Source of the DNA: Candidatus Contubernalis alkalaceticus
GTDB lineage: Bacteria > Bacillota > Dethiobacteria > SKNC01
Direction of reading: 5' to 3'
DNA length: 64,000 nt
NCBI RefSeq assembly: GCF_022558445.1
Contig: NZ_CP054699.1
Coordinates: forward strand, 1,444,001-1,508,000
In this document: positions 27,298 through 36,291 of the stretch, piece by piece
Position numbering within the stretch: position 1 is the first letter of the stretch
How the letters are laid out: each line of letters starts with the position of its first letter
The notes under the pieces: model-generated
Told to the model about the DNA's origin: nothing
The model's input: the letters and a program-made list of their open reading frames with translations, nothing else
Databases searched by the model: none
Program-made: the position numbers and the translations under genes

Positions 27298-27486
27298 ATG
27301 AAAGTTACCACATTAATACTTTTTATTATGATTGTTTTTTTGTTCGGTTATGCCCTGGGAAGAAGAATTGGATTAAATGAGGGCAGAACTCAGATGGAAA
27401 AAATGCTTCCCCTGTTCCTAAAAAAAGAAACCTTGGAAAATGGGACCTGTGTTATTTGTAATAGCAGGGTTGAAGATGATGCTTAA
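27298..27486 (+). CDS. small membrane protein with CxxC tail
   Basis: A 62-residue protein. One N-terminal helix (LILFIMIVFLFGYALG) is followed by a charged segment and CVIC near the end, possibly a half zinc site. Its ATG follows directly after the previous stop, so it is translated with the upstream membrane protein. Family unknown to me. Confidence 0.65.
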   Translation: MKVTTLILFIMIVFLFGYALGRRIGLNEGRTQMEKMLPLFLKKETLENGTCVICNSRVEDDA

Positions 27487-27621
27487 ATTGAATTTAAAAA
27501 AATCTTATGTTAAAATTAACAAAAAGGTCAGAACTGGAAAGGAAGATATGACATAAAGGAAAAAGCGATTATCGCAGGAATACTACTGCCCGGAAGGGAA
27601 GAGTGGCATCTGGAAGCTTCT

Positions 27622-28800
27622 ATGAGGGAGTTAGCCCAGCTGTCTGATACAGCTGGGGCGGAAGTGGTTTTTGAAGTGGTTCAAAAGCGCAGTAAACCTC
27701 ACGCTTCTTACTATATTGGGAAAGGAAAGGCTGAGGAAATATCCCTCCTGGCAGAAGAAGTAAAAGCAGACATGTTAATTATAGATGATGAGTTAACTCC
27801 TTCTCAGGCCAAAAACCTGGAGGAGCTCCTGGAATTGAGAGTCATTGACCGGACAGCTTTGATTTTGGATATCTTCGCTCAGAGGGCCAGGACCAGAGAA
27901 GGGAAGCTGCAGGTGGAGCTGGCTCAGTTGAATTATCTCCTTCCCAGACTGACAGGGCATTACAGTGCATTGTCTCGGCTAGGGGGAGGAATTGGAACCC
28001 GGGGTCCCGGAGAAACCAAGCTGGAGGTTGATCGTCGAACCATTCGGCAGAAAATAAGCGATTTAAATAAGGAAATAGAATCCATAAAAAAACACCGTTC
28101 TCTGCAGAGAAGGTCCAGACAGAAAGTGCCTTTTCCGGTGATAGCTTTAGTAGGATATACCAATGCCGGCAAGTCCACACTGCTAAATGCCCTTACGGAT
28201 TCTTCTGTTTTTACAGAAGATAAATTATTTGCCACTCTTGACCCCACTACCCGCAGAGTAAATATGACCGACAATCAGACAGTGCTTATAACGGATACTG
28301 TGGGATTTATTCAAAAACTTCCCACTCATCTGGTTGCTGCTTTTCGTGCCACCCTGGAAGAGGTCCAGGAGGCAGATGTTTTGATGCATGTAGTTGATTT
28401 GTCTCATCCACAGATGGAAGAACAGATGGAGGCGGTTCATAAAATCTTGATGGACCTGGAGGTAACAGAAAAGCGCTGCCTTTTAGTTTTTAACAAGATG
28501 GATTTGAATAATGATCCTTTCTTGATCAGAAGACTAAAAGCCGAATATCCTAACAGTGTGGCCATTTCCGCCGGTAGGAGAAAAAATCTAGAGGAATTAA
28601 TGGATAAACTGTCGGAAATTCTCCGGGCTGACTGGGAAAGGTTCACTTTTACTATACCCTTTGAAGACAGCCGAACTATTGCCCTGCTCCATGAAAAGGG
28701 ACAGGTAGTCAGTATGGATGTTCAGGGAGAAAACTATTTTGTTGAGGTTTTTTTGCAGGAAAAATGGGCCAACAAACTTAAGAAGTATACTCAGGGTTAG
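27622..28800 (+). CDS. hflX: GTPase HflX
   Basis: HflX is a ribosome-associated GTPase that splits stalled or stressed 70S ribosomes. The N-terminal domain has TAGAEVVFEVVQ and YYIGKGKAEE; the G domain has GYTNAGKST, DTVGFIQKLP and NKMD. The first standard start is the ATG at 27622, but conserved HflX sequence (EKAIIAGILLPG) continues upstream in the same frame to about 27553. There the only possible initiator after GGAAAGGAAG is ATA (see findings). The downstream neighbour is ynbB-like, as in Bacillus. Confidence 0.93.
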   Translation: MRELAQLSDTAGAEVVFEVVQKRSKPHASYYIGKGKAEEISLLAEEVKADMLIIDDELTPSQAKNLEELLELRVIDRTALILDIFAQRARTREGKLQVELAQLNYLLPRLTGHYSALSRLGGGIGTRGPGETKLEVDRRTIRQKISDLNKEIESIKKHRSLQRRSRQKVPFPVIALVGYTNAGKSTLLNALTDSSVFTEDKLFATLDPTTRRVNMTDNQTVLITDTVGFIQKLPTHLVAAFRATLEEVQEADVLMHVVDLSHPQMEEQMEAVHKILMDLEVTEKRCLLVFNKMDLNNDPFLIRRLKAEYPNSVAISAGRRKNLEELMDKLSEILRADWERFTFTIPFEDSRTIALLHEKGQVVSMDVQGENYFVEVFLQEKWANKLKKYTQG

Positions 28801-28875
28801 AAAAAACCGGCGGTAATTCTAGCGGATTTCACTATTATAGAAGGTGCCACAGTATAATATGGAGGATGGCAGTTT

Positions 28876-30168
28876 ATGTCTTATTTATATAAAAAGTATT
28901 TTCAGTTGGACTCAAAGTTCCTAAAAAAAATAGAAAAGGCTGAAGAAAAAATTCAGCCTTCCATTAATCTAATAAAGGAAATTGTCTTAGACAACCAGGC
29001 CAAAGTACTCCGGGCTTTTAAAGAAAACAGAGTTAGCGAGTTTCACTTTGCAGGTTCCACTGGATACGGTTATCATGACATCGGACGTCAGGTGCTGGAA
29101 AATATTTATGCGGAAGCATTTAACGGGGAAGAAGCCCTGGTCAGGACCCATTTCGTTTCTGGGACCCATACCCTGTTTGTCTGCCTGGATGCCCTGTTAT
29201 CCCCGGCAGAAACCCTTTTGTCGGCAGCAGGAGCACCCTATGATACCTTGCAGAAGGTTATTGGTATCAACACGTTACCCCAAAAAGGAACTTTAGCTGC
29301 AAAAGGGGTCAGCTACCGTCAGGTAGATTTGACTCCTGAAGGAAGGCTGGATTTTCAAGAGCTTGAAAGGGTTCTTAAAAAAATTAAGAGTGTTACTGTT
29401 GTCCTGCTTCAAAGATCCAGGGGATATGCATGGCGTCCCTCAGTTAGTCTGGCAGAAATAGAAAAGCTTTCAAATCTGATTAAAAAAATCAATCCAAACA
29501 TAATTTATTTTGTAGATAATTGTTATGGAGAATTTGTTAATCCTGTGGAACCACTGGAAATAGGGGCAGACTTAATCGCCGGTTCATTAATAAAGAATCC
29601 CGGCGGGGGATTGGCTCCTGCGGGGGGATATGCGGTGGGGCGTAAAGATTTAATAGAATTGATTGCTGACCGCCTCACGGCCCCTGGACTTGGGAAAGAG
29701 GTGGGAGCCACATTAGCCCATAACCGGTCGCTTTTTCAGGGGCTTTTTTTGGCACCCCATGCAGTGGGGGAAGCTTTAAAAACTGCTATTTTTGCAGCGG
29801 CCTTGTTGGAGGAATATGGATTTGAGGTATCGCCAACCTTTGGTGAGGAAAGGGGAGATATAGTGCAGGCTGTCAGGTTTACTCAACCTGATTATTTGCT
29901 TTCTTTTTGCCAAGGAATTCAGAAACATTCACCGGTAGATTCCTATGTGCAGCCTCAACCGGCTAACATGGCGGGGTATGGGGATAAGGTGATCATGGCT
30001 GCAGGTACATTTATCCAGGGGGCTTCATTGGAGATGACTGCAGATGCCCCATACCGTTCTCCTTATACTGCCTATCTGCAGGGAGGACTCACTTTTGAGC
30101 ATGGGAAAATTGCTTTAATTGGAGCGATTAAAGAGGTTTTAGAAACAATAAATAGAAATAAAGAGTGA
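28876..30168 (+). CDS. ynbB: methionine gamma-lyase-family PLP protein (YnbB / aluminum resistance type)
   Basis: A 430-residue PLP enzyme. The PLP lysine is in GSLIKNPGGGLAP, and VDNCYGEF holds the pyridine-binding Asp. FVSGTHTLFVCLDALL near the N-terminus is typical of this family, annotated variously as methionine gamma-lyase family or aluminum resistance protein. The substrate is unproven. It lies between hflX and glnA, the same order as in Bacillus subtilis (minus glnR). GGAGG precedes the ATG. Confidence 0.88.
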   Translation: MSYLYKKYFQLDSKFLKKIEKAEEKIQPSINLIKEIVLDNQAKVLRAFKENRVSEFHFAGSTGYGYHDIGRQVLENIYAEAFNGEEALVRTHFVSGTHTLFVCLDALLSPAETLLSAAGAPYDTLQKVIGINTLPQKGTLAAKGVSYRQVDLTPEGRLDFQELERVLKKIKSVTVVLLQRSRGYAWRPSVSLAEIEKLSNLIKKINPNIIYFVDNCYGEFVNPVEPLEIGADLIAGSLIKNPGGGLAPAGGYAVGRKDLIELIADRLTAPGLGKEVGATLAHNRSLFQGLFLAPHAVGEALKTAIFAAALLEEYGFEVSPTFGEERGDIVQAVRFTQPDYLLSFCQGIQKHSPVDSYVQPQPANMAGYGDKVIMAAGTFIQGASLEMTADAPYRSPYTAYLQGGLTFEHGKIALIGAIKEVLETINRNKE

Positions 30169-30239
30169 ACTATAAAAAAAAGAATTGAAAGCCAAGAATA
30201 AACAAAGAGATAATTTCTAACCGAAGGGGGAGTTTTCTG

Positions 30240-31571
30240 GTGTACAATAAAGATCAAATCTATGAATTGATTCAGCTTCATGATGTTAAATTTATTCGCC
30301 TGCAGTTTTCGGATATTTTAGGGACTATTAAAAACGTAGCTATTCCTGTGGAACAGTTGGGAAAGGCTCTGGACGGAGAGATGATGTTTGACGGTTCCTC
30401 CATTGAGGGATTTGTCAGGATTGAGGAATCGGATATGTATCTGAAACCGGATATAAATACTTTTGCCTTGTTTCCCTGGAAAAATCGGGAGGGGGCCGGA
30501 GCAGAAGCCCGCTTAATCTGTGATATTTATAACCACGATGGGTCTCCTTTTTCTGGTTGTCCCCGGAACACTCTAAAAAGAGTAATCGCGGAAGGGGAAG
30601 AAATGGGTTATACCATGAACTGCGGTCCTGAAGCAGAATTTTTTCTGTTTTTAAGGGATGAACACGGCCGGGGGACTACCCGGACCCATGACTGTGGAGG
30701 TTATTTTGATCTTCTGCCGGTTGATTTGGGAGAAACCGCCCGGCGGGATATGGTGTTAACTTTACAGCAGATGGGATTTGAGATTGAGGCCTCCCATCAT
30801 GAAGTGGCCCCCAGCCAGCATGAGATTGCTTTTAAATATGCTGATGCTCTGACCACCGCAGACAATGTAACTTCTTTTAAATTGGTGGTAAGAACTATCG
30901 CTCTGAGTCATAATCTTCATGCTACCTTTATGCCAAAGCCCATATACGGCATCAATGGTTCTGGTATGCATACTCACCAGTCCTTATTTAAGGGGGATGA
31001 GAATGCTTTCTATGACCCTTCTGCTCCCAATCAGTTGAGTGAAACGGCCATTCATTATATCGGCGGATTGATTCAGCATGTTAAGGGTTTTACGGCTATA
31101 ACTAACCCCCTGGTAAATTCATACAAGAGGTTGGTACCTGGTCATGAAGCGCCGGTTTATATTGCCTGGTCCCAGCGGAACAGAAGTCCACTTATTCGGG
31201 TCCCAGCCAGAAGGGGAACAGGTACCCGTATAGAAATTAGAAGCCCAGATCCCTCCTGTAACCCGTATCTGGCGCTGGCGGTAACCATGAAAGCCGGTTT
31301 GGATGGAATAAAAAATAAAATTATGCCACCGACACCTGTAGATGAAAACATTTATGAAATGTCTTTAGAAGAAAGAGTTGAAAAAGGAATTGAGAATCTA
31401 CCGACCTGTCTCGTAGAAGCTCTAGATGAGCTGGAAAAGAACACCCTGATCAGAGAGGCTCTGGGAGAGCATATTTTTAATCGCTACATGAATGCAAAAA
31501 GAATTGAATGGGATCGTTATAGAAAGCAGGTACACAAGTGGGAAGTTCAGGAGTATCTGGCCATATTTTAA
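30240..31571 (+). CDS. glnA: glutamine synthetase type I, copy 1
   Basis: A full-length GSI of 443 residues, making glutamine from glutamate, ammonia and ATP. Markers include [14 protein letters not shown], the EAEFFL metal site, [12 protein letters not shown] and the ATP-site [18 protein letters not shown]. It shares about 70% of residues by eye with the second copy at 37057. GTG start after GAAGGGGGAG. Unlike copy 2, the 70-base leader shows no ANTAR-type hairpins. Confidence 0.95.
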   Translation: MYNKDQIYELIQLHDVKFIRLQFSDILGTIKNVAIPVEQLGKALDGEMMFDGSSIEGFVRIEESDMYLKPDINTFALFPWKNREGAGAEARLICDIYNHDGSPFSGCPRNTLKRVIAEGEEMGYTMNCGPEAEFFLFLRDEHGRGTTRTHDCGGYFDLLPVDLGETARRDMVLTLQQMGFEIEASHHEVAPSQHEIAFKYADALTTADNVTSFKLVVRTIALSHNLHATFMPKPIYGINGSGMHTHQSLFKGDENAFYDPSAPNQLSETAIHYIGGLIQHVKGFTAITNPLVNSYKRLVPGHEAPVYIAWSQRNRSPLIRVPARRGTGTRIEIRSPDPSCNPYLALAVTMKAGLDGIKNKIMPPTPVDENIYEMSLEERVEKGIENLPTCLVEALDELEKNTLIREALGEHIFNRYMNAKRIEWDRYRKQVHKWEVQEYLAIF

Positions 31572-31598
31572 TTATTTTTCCACAATATATTTATTTGA

Positions 31599-31712
31599 AT
31601 GAACTCGTTTCAGCAAACTGAAACATCAAGGAATCAGGTGGAGACTCTACTCCACCTGATTAAAAGCCCTGCCTACGCTAATGCTTAGAGGTGGGGGTCT
31701 ATACCCTAAAAA
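31599..31712 (+). repeat. three-hairpin repeat, copy 3 (best preserved)
   Basis: Three stems in a row: GTTTCAG-CAAA-CTGAAAC; a perfect 12-bp stem AATCAGGTGGAG with CTCCACCTGATT; and GCCCTGCCT with AGGTGGGGGT around ACGCTAATGCTTAG. It ends TATACCCTAAAAAA. It lies between glnA and lexA, two convergent genes. Confidence 0.82.
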
Positions 31713-31725
31713 AAAAGATAAATAC

Positions 31726-31763
31726 AAAATAGGCTGTTCTAATCTGAGACAGCCTATTTTTTG
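31726..31763. terminator. terminator of lexA (bidirectional)
   Basis: AAAATAGGCTGT and ACAGCCTATTTT pair fully, with A-rich and T-rich flanks. It lies directly after the lexA stop codon. Confidence 0.88.
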
Positions 31764-32375
31764 TTAAAACTTTCTAAACAGCCCGATTACTTTACCTAGT
31801 ATTTCCAAATTGTCTACTATAATGGGTTCATAATAATCATTTTCCGGTTGGAGCCGAATACGGTCATTTTCCCGGTAAAAAGTCTTAACCGTGGCTTCAT
31901 CATCAATCAGGGCAACAACAATATCCCCGTTTACAGCAGCAGCCTGCTGTCTAACGGTAATATAGTCGCCATCAAAAATTCCCGCATTGATCATGCTGTC
32001 CCCCTGCACACGGAGCATAAAGATGCTGTCTTCTTTTACAAAGTCTCTGGGTAGGGGGAAATATTGAATTATGTTTTCCTCTGCCAGAATAGGTTGGCCT
32101 GCCGTTACATTTCCTACAACCGGCACCGGGGAAATGTCCCGGGAGCATAAAAAGAAATTCTCCTCCAACAGCTCAATGGCCCTTGGTTTTGTTGGGTCTC
32201 TACGGATATATCCCTTCTTTTCCAATTGAGAAAGATGAGCATGAACGGTAGAACTGGAACTCAAGCCAACGGCCTTTCCGATTTCCCTAACGGAGGGAGG
32301 ATAGCCCTTTACCTGAACTTCTTTCTTTATAAAATTTAGAATTTCCTCCTGACGATTGGTTAAAGGTTCAGTCAT
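31764..32375 (-). CDS. lexA: SOS repressor LexA
   Basis: A 203-residue repressor. The winged-helix N-terminus has the recognition segment [21 protein letters not shown]. The self-cleavage site is Ala92-Gly93 (VTAGQP), and the catalytic pair is Ser127 (GDSM) and Lys164. The frame extends upstream to 32459, but GTGAGGTGA precedes the ATG at 32375. It is divergent from the yneA-like gene, with LexA boxes between them. Confidence 0.95.
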   Translation of the reverse strand: MTEPLTNRQEEILNFIKKEVQVKGYPPSVREIGKAVGLSSSSTVHAHLSQLEKKGYIRRDPTKPRAIELLEENFFLCSRDISPVPVVGNVTAGQPILAEENIIQYFPLPRDFVKEDSIFMLRVQGDSMINAGIFDGDYITVRQQAAAVNGDIVVALIDDEATVKTFYRENDRIRLQPENDYYEPIIVDNLEILGKVIGLFRKF

Positions 32376-32450
32376 ATTGTTATTCACCTCACATATATTT
32401 ATAACATGTCTAAAACTACCAATAATTATAGCATAAAAACATACATTTGG

Positions 32451-32532
32451 CAAACGCAAGTTCGAAGAAATTTTACTAAACTGTTGACATGAACAAATGT
32501 TCTAGGTTATAATGTGTGCAAACGTAAGTTTG
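32451..32532. promoter_or_regulatory. SOS promoter region with three LexA boxes
   Basis: Three boxes fit CGAACNNNNGTTCG: CAAACGCAAGTTCG (32451-32464), TGAACAAATGTTCT (32490-32503) and the palindrome CAAACGTAAGTTTG (32519-32532). For the rightward gene, TTGACA (32484-32489) and TATAAT (32508-32513) are 18 bases apart, so the middle box lies inside the promoter spacer. Confidence 0.88.
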
Positions 32533-32558
32533 GTATCCAGGATAGGGGGAAAAATCAG

Positions 32559-32888
32559 GTGGGTTATCAATTTCCGGTGAAAAATGAAAAAGAAAATAAA
32601 AAAAATTTCATGAGGAAAAAGCTTTTATTTCTGATTGCTACAGCAGTCTTACTTTTGGGTTTTATATCTTTGGGTTTTATCTATAATGGAAGAGGACAGG
32701 CTGCAGCTGAGAAGGATGAATCTCTTTTAGTGGTGGAAGTGCAAAAGGGTGATACCATTTGGGGTATTGCTAAAAACCACAAGGAACCAGGAAAAGATAT
32801 TAGATCCCTGGTTTTCGAAATCAGAAAAATTAACAGTTTAGACGATGCCTGTATTTACCCAGGACAGGAATTAATCATACCTAAATGA
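32559..32888 (+). CDS. yneA: YneA-like SOS cell-division inhibitor with LysM domain
   Basis: A 109-residue protein. It has a membrane helix (KLLFLIATAVLLLGFISLGF) and one LysM domain (VEVQKGDTIWGIAKNH to YPGQELIIPK). YneA delays division during the SOS response in Bacillus and is likewise divergent from lexA. The frame starts at 32514, but that lies upstream of the expected transcript start. GGGGG before the GTG at 32559 makes that the likely start; the ATG at 32610 is the alternative. Confidence 0.85.
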   Translation: MGYQFPVKNEKENKKNFMRKKLLFLIATAVLLLGFISLGFIYNGRGQAAAEKDESLLVVEVQKGDTIWGIAKNHKEPGKDIRSLVFEIRKINSLDDACIYPGQELIIPK

Positions 32889-32967
32889 TCAATACGCATA
32901 AAAAAATTTAACAATAACAATAATAATATATTAACAAATCAATTTTAAAAAATAAGGAGTTTTGAAG

Positions 32968-33177
32968 ATGTGCTTACAGGGTTTTGAAAGGTTTCCTACT
33001 CTGGCTTTACAGCCTAACCTGGTACCGGAATCAGAAGAACCTGGTGATTTTGGCCACTATTCATTCTTTGCTGAAATTACTGAAGATGTAGAACTTCCGG
33101 GTCAGACCCAAGGAATAATGGATATACAGTCAATACAAGACTGGTTTCCTGCAGTAGAAGAAGAACCATGTCTTTAA
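32968..33177 (+). CDS. small acidic protein, unknown
   Basis: A 69-residue acidic protein with no clear domain; it has two cysteines near its ends and several Pro-Glu segments. AAGGAG lies 10 bases before the ATG at 32968; a TTG at 32962 is also possible. A strong terminator follows at once, so it may be a single-gene transcript or the second SOS gene. I do not recognise the family. Confidence 0.6.
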   Translation: MCLQGFERFPTLALQPNLVPESEEPGDFGHYSFFAEITEDVELPGQTQGIMDIQSIQDWFPAVEEEPCL

Positions 33178-33206
33178 TCCCCTGAAAACAGGGGATTATT
33201 TTTTTC
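33176..33206 (+). terminator. terminator after small acidic gene
   Basis: AATCCCCTG and CAGGGGATT pair around AAAA and are followed by a T-run. Confidence 0.9.
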
Positions 33207-33265
33207 AACTTGATATATAATATAAAGTAACTACTCAAGGGTAAGAAGGTTGGTAGGTGATAATT

Positions 33266-34756
33266 ATGGAAAAAAAAATCTTGGAAATAATTAATAACCT
33301 GGCAGAACAGGCCCGGCTTAAGGTTTATATTACGGGAGGTTATATTAGAGCACTGTTATTGAACCATTCGGTGGAAGTAATAGATATTGATTTTCTGGTA
33401 ACCGGTGGACCGGTTGAGCCCTTTGTTGAGAAAGCAGCAAAGTCATTACAAAGTTCTCTGGTAGAATTGGATAAAAATTTTGGAATTTACCGGGTTGTGA
33501 TAAAACAGGAAAAGAAAAATTACAAAATATTAGATTTTACAAGTCTTAAGGGCAGGAATTTAGTTGAGGACTTGAAGCGAAGAGACTTTACAGTGAACAG
33601 TTTGGCTTTGCATTTGGGGGACTATTTACAAAAATCTTCTTCATGGCAGCATTGTTTAATTGATATAAATGGCGGACTGGAAGATTTAAAGGAAAAAAAA
33701 ATAAGGATGGTTTCTCCTAAGGCTTTTCAAGAGGACCCTTCTCGTTTGATTCGGGGTATAAGGTTGTGTGCATCCCTGGGTTTTAATTTGGATGGGCAGA
33801 CCCAGTATAAGATGTTACATTCCCGGAAACTTCTGAAAGAAGTTTCCGGAGAAAGAATAAGAGATGAACTGTGGAAAATATTTGATTTAGACGTTTCCTA
33901 CCCCTGGGTCAAATTTATGGAAGAAACGTTAGGTTTCCTCAGTGTATTGTTTCCTGAAGTTAGTCTGATGAAGACTACGGAACAAAATTTTTTTCATGGG
34001 GAAGAGGTATGGAGTCACTGCCTTCACACTTTTAAGAGTATTGAGCAAAACATTGTATCCCCACCCTTTTCATCGGAACTGGCTATGTTAATTAACCAAC
34101 ACATGAAACAGGAACTGGTTTTCCCTCGGAAAAGAAAACAACTTTTAAAGTTTTTTGCTCTGTTTCATGATGTAGGTAAAATAAAGACTAAAAAAGTTTT
34201 GGATTCGGGAAGAATTGTTTTTCACCGCCACGAAGTGGAGGGGATTCCTATTTTGGAAAATTACAGCGGAGTCTTGAAATTGAGCAGTAAGGAAAGGAGA
34301 ATTTTGAGCAGCCTTACCAGAAATCATATGCATCCTCTTTTTCTTCAAGTGGCCAAAAATGTTTCTCCCAGGGCCTTTTATAAACTATTTAATAAATGTG
34401 GCGAGGAAACGGTTGAAGTGTTGATGCATTCTTTATCAGATTTTATTGCTAAGAGAGAGGCTAAAGGTAATTTTCAGGAAATAAAGTTTTACCAGGAATT
34501 TATTCATGAAACCTTTGAAAAATATTTTTTTAAAAGGGAAATATTTGTTTCTCCACCGGACATTATTAGTGGAGAGGAAATTATGGAGTATCTCAAACTA
34601 CATCCTTCACCAGGGGTAGGTTATTTATTGGCAAAAGTGAAGGAAGCCCAATCTGATGGGAAGGTAAAAAACAGGAGAGAAGCCTTAAATCTGGCTTCTC
34701 AAATAGTAAAAACAGATACCTATCGAAAACGGTTTCATTTGGGAAAAGGCCGGTAA
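33266..34756 (+). CDS. CCA-adding tRNA nucleotidyltransferase / poly(A) polymerase family with HD domain
   Basis: A 496-residue nucleotidyltransferase. The catalytic motif GGYIRAL...DIDFLV supplies the two metal-binding Asp residues. RRDFTVNSLAL is the family's second motif, and RGIRLCASLGF follows. The C-terminal half carries an HD phosphohydrolase motif (FALFHDVGKIKTK, then HRHE). It may add the whole CCA end or share this with a second enzyme; sequence alone does not tell. TAGGTGAT precedes the ATG at 33266. It converges with carA. Confidence 0.85.
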   Translation: MEKKILEIINNLAEQARLKVYITGGYIRALLLNHSVEVIDIDFLVTGGPVEPFVEKAAKSLQSSLVELDKNFGIYRVVIKQEKKNYKILDFTSLKGRNLVEDLKRRDFTVNSLALHLGDYLQKSSSWQHCLIDINGGLEDLKEKKIRMVSPKAFQEDPSRLIRGIRLCASLGFNLDGQTQYKMLHSRKLLKEVSGERIRDELWKIFDLDVSYPWVKFMEETLGFLSVLFPEVSLMKTTEQNFFHGEEVWSHCLHTFKSIEQNIVSPPFSSELAMLINQHMKQELVFPRKRKQLLKFFALFHDVGKIKTKKVLDSGRIVFHRHEVEGIPILENYSGVLKLSSKERRILSSLTRNHMHPLFLQVAKNVSPRAFYKLFNKCGEETVEVLMHSLSDFIAKREAKGNFQEIKFYQEFIHETFEKYFFKREIFVSPPDIISGEEIMEYLKLHPSPGVGYLLAKVKEAQSDGKVKNRREALNLASQIVKTDTYRKRFHLGKGR

Positions 34757-34759
34757 TTA

Positions 34760-35848
34760 TTACCCGACCTTTTGTTTGTCAAGAATCAAATCTAAGAATT
34801 CTTTAAATATCTCAATGGAATCATAGGGTCCCGGGCTTCCCTCCGGGTGAAACTGAACGGAAAAAAGGGGAAGTTCTTTGTGCCTCATTCCTTCCACTGT
34901 ATGATCGTTAAGGTTGATATGGGAAATGTCTATCGGTAAATTCTCGATACTTTTCTTTTTGAGAGCATATCCGTGATTTTGTGAAGTGATAAATACTTTT
35001 TCTGTTTTTAAATCTTTTACTGGATGGTTAGTTCCCCGGTGTCCAAATTTTAACTTATACGTATCTCCCCCCAGAGATAACCCCAACACCTGATGACCCA
35101 GGCATATGCCGAATATGGGCAGCTTCCCTAAAAGACTTTTTACGGTGCCAGCCACGTAGGGCACTTTTTTTGGGTCTCCGGGTCCGTTGGAAAGCAGCAG
35201 TCCGTCAGGTTTAATAGCCAGAATTTCATCCGGGCCGGTTTTGGCGGGAAGGACCGTAATTCTGCAGCCTTTCTCTTGTAAGGATTGAATGATACTGGAT
35301 TTGCAGCCCAGATCCAAAAGAGCCACATGAGGTCCGTTTCCGTGGATCTCATAGGATTGCTTTGTGGTAGCTGTCATCACATGATCCATATCGGAGAGGC
35401 TGGGAACTTTCTTAGCCTTATCTATTAATGACTGGTCAGTTTCCTCCTCCACAGTTGATATGATACCCCTCATGGTTCCTTGATTACGAAGGTGTTTGGT
35501 CAAAGCCCGGGTATCTATTCCGGATAGGCCGATAATATTTTGCTGTTTTAAATAGTCGGAAATGTTATAATCAGCCTGCCAGTGGTTGGGATAATCACAA
35601 TATTCACGAACAATCAGTCCTTTAATTAATGAATTCTTGGATTGAAAATCAAAGGGATTAATGCCGTAGTTTCCAATTAAAGGATAGGTTAAAACAACAA
35701 TTTGTCCGCAATAAGAAGGATCAGACATGATTTCCTGGTATCCGGTCATTCCCGTGTTAAAAACTACTTCGCCGCCCTTTTCTCCCTGGCAGCCAAAACT
35801 CTCACCATAAAAAATTCTGCCGTCTTCTAAAACTAACCTGGCTTTCAT
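34760..35848 (-). CDS. carA: carbamoyl-phosphate synthase small subunit
   Basis: A 362-residue glutaminase subunit that supplies ammonia for carbamoyl phosphate (pyrimidine and arginine synthesis). The class I amidotransferase has the nucleophile Cys in GICLGHQVLG and the His-Glu pair in FHPEGSPGP; the N-terminal domain begins KARLVLEDGRIFYGESFG. GGGAGGGG precedes the ATG at 35848. The large-subunit gene carB is not adjacent, which is unusual. A PyrR-type attenuator lies upstream. Confidence 0.95.
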   Translation of the reverse strand: MKARLVLEDGRIFYGESFGCQGEKGGEVVFNTGMTGYQEIMSDPSYCGQIVVLTYPLIGNYGINPFDFQSKNSLIKGLIVREYCDYPNHWQADYNISDYLKQQNIIGLSGIDTRALTKHLRNQGTMRGIISTVEEETDQSLIDKAKKVPSLSDMDHVMTATTKQSYEIHGNGPHVALLDLGCKSSIIQSLQEKGCRITVLPAKTGPDEILAIKPDGLLLSNGPGDPKKVPYVAGTVKSLLGKLPIFGICLGHQVLGLSLGGDTYKLKFGHRGTNHPVKDLKTEKVFITSQNHGYALKKKSIENLPIDISHINLNDHTVEGMRHKELPLFSVQFHPEGSPGPYDSIEIFKEFLDLILDKQKVG

Positions 35849-35866
35849 AAGTTCCCCTCCCATACT

Positions 35867-35962
35867 AAAAAATCCTCAACCCCGATAGGTTTAGGATAGT
35901 TAAATGACAGCCGGATATAACCGTTACTGTTAACCCTTCTCAGCCTCTCGGGACTGGTTTAA
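35867..35962 (-). promoter_or_regulatory. PyrR-type attenuator upstream of carA
   Basis: Read leftward, CAGTCCCGAGAGGCTGAGAA fits the PyrR-binding loop consensus ARUCCNGNGAGGYU. A terminator follows (CCTAAACC paired with GGGTTGAGG, then ATTTTTT). In Firmicutes, PyrR with UMP binds such a loop and favours termination, tying expression to pyrimidine supply. Confidence 0.75.
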
Positions 35963-36151
35963 AGGTGGTGCCATACATTTTTACAATAGTAACATATAAA
36001 AAAAAATAAATCAAAGGTTGTCTTGCCCTTCTTTCGGGCAAAAATGAGAGCAATTTCAATATAAGAAAAGGTATTTCAAGAAATGAAAAGTATTTATCAA
36101 TTTTAGATGTTTTCGCAATGCAAAAACATGTTTTAAATAGTAAAAATTGTG

Positions 36152-36181
36152 TTGACTTACGCTGTCCACCTGTTGTAAAAT
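36152..36181 (+). promoter_or_regulatory. promoter of the ANTAR regulator gene
   Basis: TTGACT and TAAAAT are separated by 18 bases. A transcript starting near 36188 would carry a ~100-base leader before the TTG start at 36292. Confidence 0.65.
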
Positions 36182-36221
36182 TAGTTTAATAAAAAATGCA
36201 CAAGCACAAAGAAGTAACTAA

Positions 36222-36271
36222 GGGCAAGGTAGCCTATAGGGATGCCTTGAGATATTTTTCAAGGCAGTTTT
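36222..36271 (+). promoter_or_regulatory. structured leader of the ANTAR gene: hexaloop hairpin plus terminator-like stem
   Basis: GGGC-AAGGTA-GCCT forms a hairpin whose six-base loop has A1 and G4. Nine bases downstream, TGCCTTGA pairs with TCAAGGCA and is followed by GTTTT. This matches the pattern in the other nitrogen gene leaders and suggests autoregulation. A clear first hairpin (P1) is not seen here. Confidence 0.5.
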
Positions 36272-36291
36272 ACATTCTGGGGGGTGAAGAA

